From Dermatophilaceae bacterium (lineage in GTDB: Bacteria; Actinomycetota; Actinomycetes; Actinomycetales; Dermatophilaceae): 5,664 nt of DNA. The notes below the pieces were generated by a model that saw only the letters and a program-made list of their open reading frames with translations, ran no database searches and had not been told where the DNA came from. Of the stretch, positions 4,349 through 5,664 are shown piece by piece. The position numbers and the translations under genes are program-made. Numbering within the stretch: the first letter of the stretch is position 1; each line of letters opens with the position of its first letter. Location: NCBI GenBank assembly GCA_013361975.1, contig JABFXB010000458.1, forward strand, positions 1-5,664, in the 5' to 3' direction.

Positions 4349-5575
4349 TCAGTCGGCCGGGGCTGGGGGAGCGGTGGCGTCGGTGAGGAGTCGGCCGCAG
4401 GTCCACGACAGCGCGACGGCTGCGGCGCCGGCGACGACCGTGACGGCATACGCGGGCGTGTGTCCGCCCCAGTCGGCGAGGCGTCCGGCAGCCGCGGCAC
4501 CGATCGCGTAGCCGAGCCCGGTGGCGGCCGCCAGCGCCGTCATGGCGGCGCCGGTGCGCGACGCCGGTGTCACCCGCTCGCCGAGGGTGAAGGTCGTGAT
4601 CATGTACGGCGCCACCGTGAGGCCGAGCACGAGGAGCACCGGAACCAGGGCCGGCAGCGAGCCGACGAGCAGCAGGGGTGCCGACAGCACGAGCAGGCCG
4701 ACGGCGAACCAGCGCAGCCGGGCCGGCAGGCTGAAGTGTGCGGGCAGGGCGGCGACGGCGAGTCCGGCGACCACGCTGCCCACCCCGAGCAGGGCGTGGA
4801 AGTAGCCGGTCGCTCCGGCGCTGCCCGCGGCCGTGGCGAGCACCGACGTCCCGGTCTGCACCGACCCGAAGACGCTTCCGACGAGCACCTGCGCGACGCA
4901 GAGCACGGCGAGCGGTGGCGTGAGCAGGCGACCGGCCGGGGCGCTGTCTCCCGACGTCGCGGCGTGCGTGACGGTGGCTGTCTCGTGCAACGCGAACCAC
5001 GTGCCGAAGACCGCGAGGCCGAGGGCGGCGAGCGCCAGCGCGGCGGTCGGGCTCGCGACGGAGACGCCGAGGCCGACGAGGGCCGGGCCGAGCACGAACG
5101 ACGCCTCGTCCGCGGCGCCCTCGTAGGAGAAGGCGGCGTCGACGAGCCGGTGCTGGCGGGGGCCCGTGTGGGCGGTGATCGGACGCCACCGGACCCGGGC
5201 CAGCGGTCCGATCTGCGGGAGCACCAGGCCGGTCGCAGCGCTCGCGACCGCCGCTGCGCCCCAAGGGAGTCCGGCGTTCACGACGACCAGGAGGGCGACG
5301 AGACCGGCCGCGCCGGCGAGGGACTGGACCGCGACGACCCGGCGCTGGCCGACCCGGTCGGCGCGAGCCCCCCAGAAGGCGGCGCCGGAGGCGTTCGCGA
5401 CCGCCAGCGCGCCGGCGCAGAAGCCGCCCGCGCCGTAGCTGCCGGTGGCGGCGGACACGAGAAGGAGGGTGCCGAGCTGGCTCATGGCGAGCGGCATACG
5501 GGCGAGGAAGGCGACGACGATGTACGTGCGGCCGGTGAGGCCGAAGAGGTGGCGGTACGAGTCGATCGGTGACAC
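4349..5575 (-). CDS. Major facilitator superfamily (MFS) transporter, unknown substrate
   Basis: This 408-residue polytopic membrane protein has the length and hydrophobic pattern of a 12-helix MFS carrier. The diagnostic loop after helix 2 is present as GARADRVGQRR (69-79), matching the G..ADR.G.R motif. A degenerate second-half copy, GRLADWGG (364-371), follows helix 10. The halves are joined by a polar linker at about 198-217. A DAAFSYEGAADEASF stretch (146-160) puts acidic residues around helix 5 and could contribute to substrate or proton handling. The start is GTG 5575, with GGAG at 5583-5586 on the minus strand and a 7-base spacer. The last residues (399-408) are a disordered Ala/Pro/Asp tail. 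The substrate cannot be told from the sequence; drug or metabolite/H+ export is the usual guess for actinomycete relatives. It stands apart from the DedA operon, tail to tail with it. Confidence 0.9.
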   Translation of the reverse strand: MSPIDSYRHLFGLTGRTYIVVAFLARMPLAMSQLGTLLLVSAATGSYGAGGFCAGALAVANASGAAFWGARADRVGQRRVVAVQSLAGAAGLVALLVVVNAGLPWGAAAVASAATGLVLPQIGPLARVRWRPITAHTGPRQHRLVDAAFSYEGAADEASFVLGPALVGLGVSVASPTAALALAALGLAVFGTWFALHETATVTHAATSGDSAPAGRLLTPPLAVLCVAQVLVGSVFGSVQTGTSVLATAAGSAGATGYFHALLGVGSVVAGLAVAALPAHFSLPARLRWFAVGLLVLSAPLLLVGSLPALVPVLLVLGLTVAPYMITTFTLGERVTPASRTGAAMTALAAATGLGYAIGAAAAGRLADWGGHTPAYAVTVVAGAAAVALSWTCGRLLTDATAPPAPAD

Positions 5576-5610
5576 AGGGCGGCTCCGGATCTGGTCGCGG
5601 GGTGCGCGAC

Positions 5611-5632
5611 GGCGGGTGCGTGCCTACCCGCC
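5611..5632. other. Hairpin upstream of the transporter gene
   Basis: GGCGGGT (5611-5617) pairs perfectly with ACCCGCC (5626-5632) around an 8-base loop. It lies 35 bases before the transporter start. It could terminate a gene entering from the right, act in the transporter leader, or bind a regulator. Confidence 0.4.
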
Positions 5633-5664
5633 CATCAGGTCACGCCGGATCCCTGTGCAGGCCC
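5624..5664 (-). CDS. Possible C-terminal end of a minus-strand gene cut by the window edge
   Basis: One minus-strand frame entering from the right edge reads ACTGIRRDLMGG and stops at TAG (5626-5624), with G or C in nearly every third position. It would put another gene 48 bases upstream of the transporter start. Another minus-strand frame stops at 5635, and a plus-strand frame from GTG 5616 also stays open to the edge. About 13 codons are too few to decide. Confidence 0.22.
   Translation of the reverse strand, partial: ACTGIRRDLMGG

Noticed and set aside
3819..5264. 481-residue minus-strand frame overlapping the transporter
   Set aside because: Arg/Gly/Pro-rich shadow of the MFS gene extending into the repeat region; no domain and no sensible start.
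4460..5572. 370-residue plus-strand frame antisense to the transporter
   Set aside because: Its Glu/Arg/Gly-rich composition is the usual antisense reflection of a GC-rich membrane-protein gene, with no recognisable domain.

Overview
The window is GC-rich DNA (GTG starts, strong G/C third-position bias, short intergenic gaps) typical of an actinomycete, plausibly in or near Micrococcales; the sequence alone does not fix the genus. I support six complete protein genes, one regulatory site between divergent operons, and one gene-free stretch of about 760 bases with repeats and hairpins.

Left part (minus strand, 50-1448): a two-gene BlaI/BlaR-type unit, made of a BlaI/MecI-family winged-helix repressor followed after 13 bases by a short membrane M56-type metallopeptidase that lacks the penicillin-binding sensor domain of classical BlaR1. 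The 188-base gap to the next gene holds a dyad (CTACTA-N9-TAGTAG) placed like a BlaI operator.

Centre (plus strand, 1637-3590): a tightly packed operon of three membrane proteins, DedA - PAP2 phosphatase - DedA. The first junction is a GTGA start/stop overlap and the second has 5 bases between genes. DedA-family proteins are known to act in translocation (recycling) of polyprenyl phosphate, and BcrC-type PAP2 enzymes make that lipid from the diphosphate. The operon therefore reads as a possible lipid-carrier recycling module. Its promoter region is shared with the repressor, so control of lipid-carrier recycling by BlaI/M56 cell-wall-stress sensing is a reasonable, untested idea.

Gap (3591-4348): no convincing gene. 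It holds a possible short ORF or gene remnant, a 13-bp tandem duplication, two strong hairpins, an AT-richer island with nested dyads, and a 52-bp-period repeat built on a 16-bp perfect palindrome.

Right part (minus strand, 4349-5575): a 12-helix-type major facilitator superfamily transporter of unknown substrate, with a GTG start and a clear ribosome binding site. The last 89 bases hold a hairpin and possibly the last codons of another minus-strand gene.
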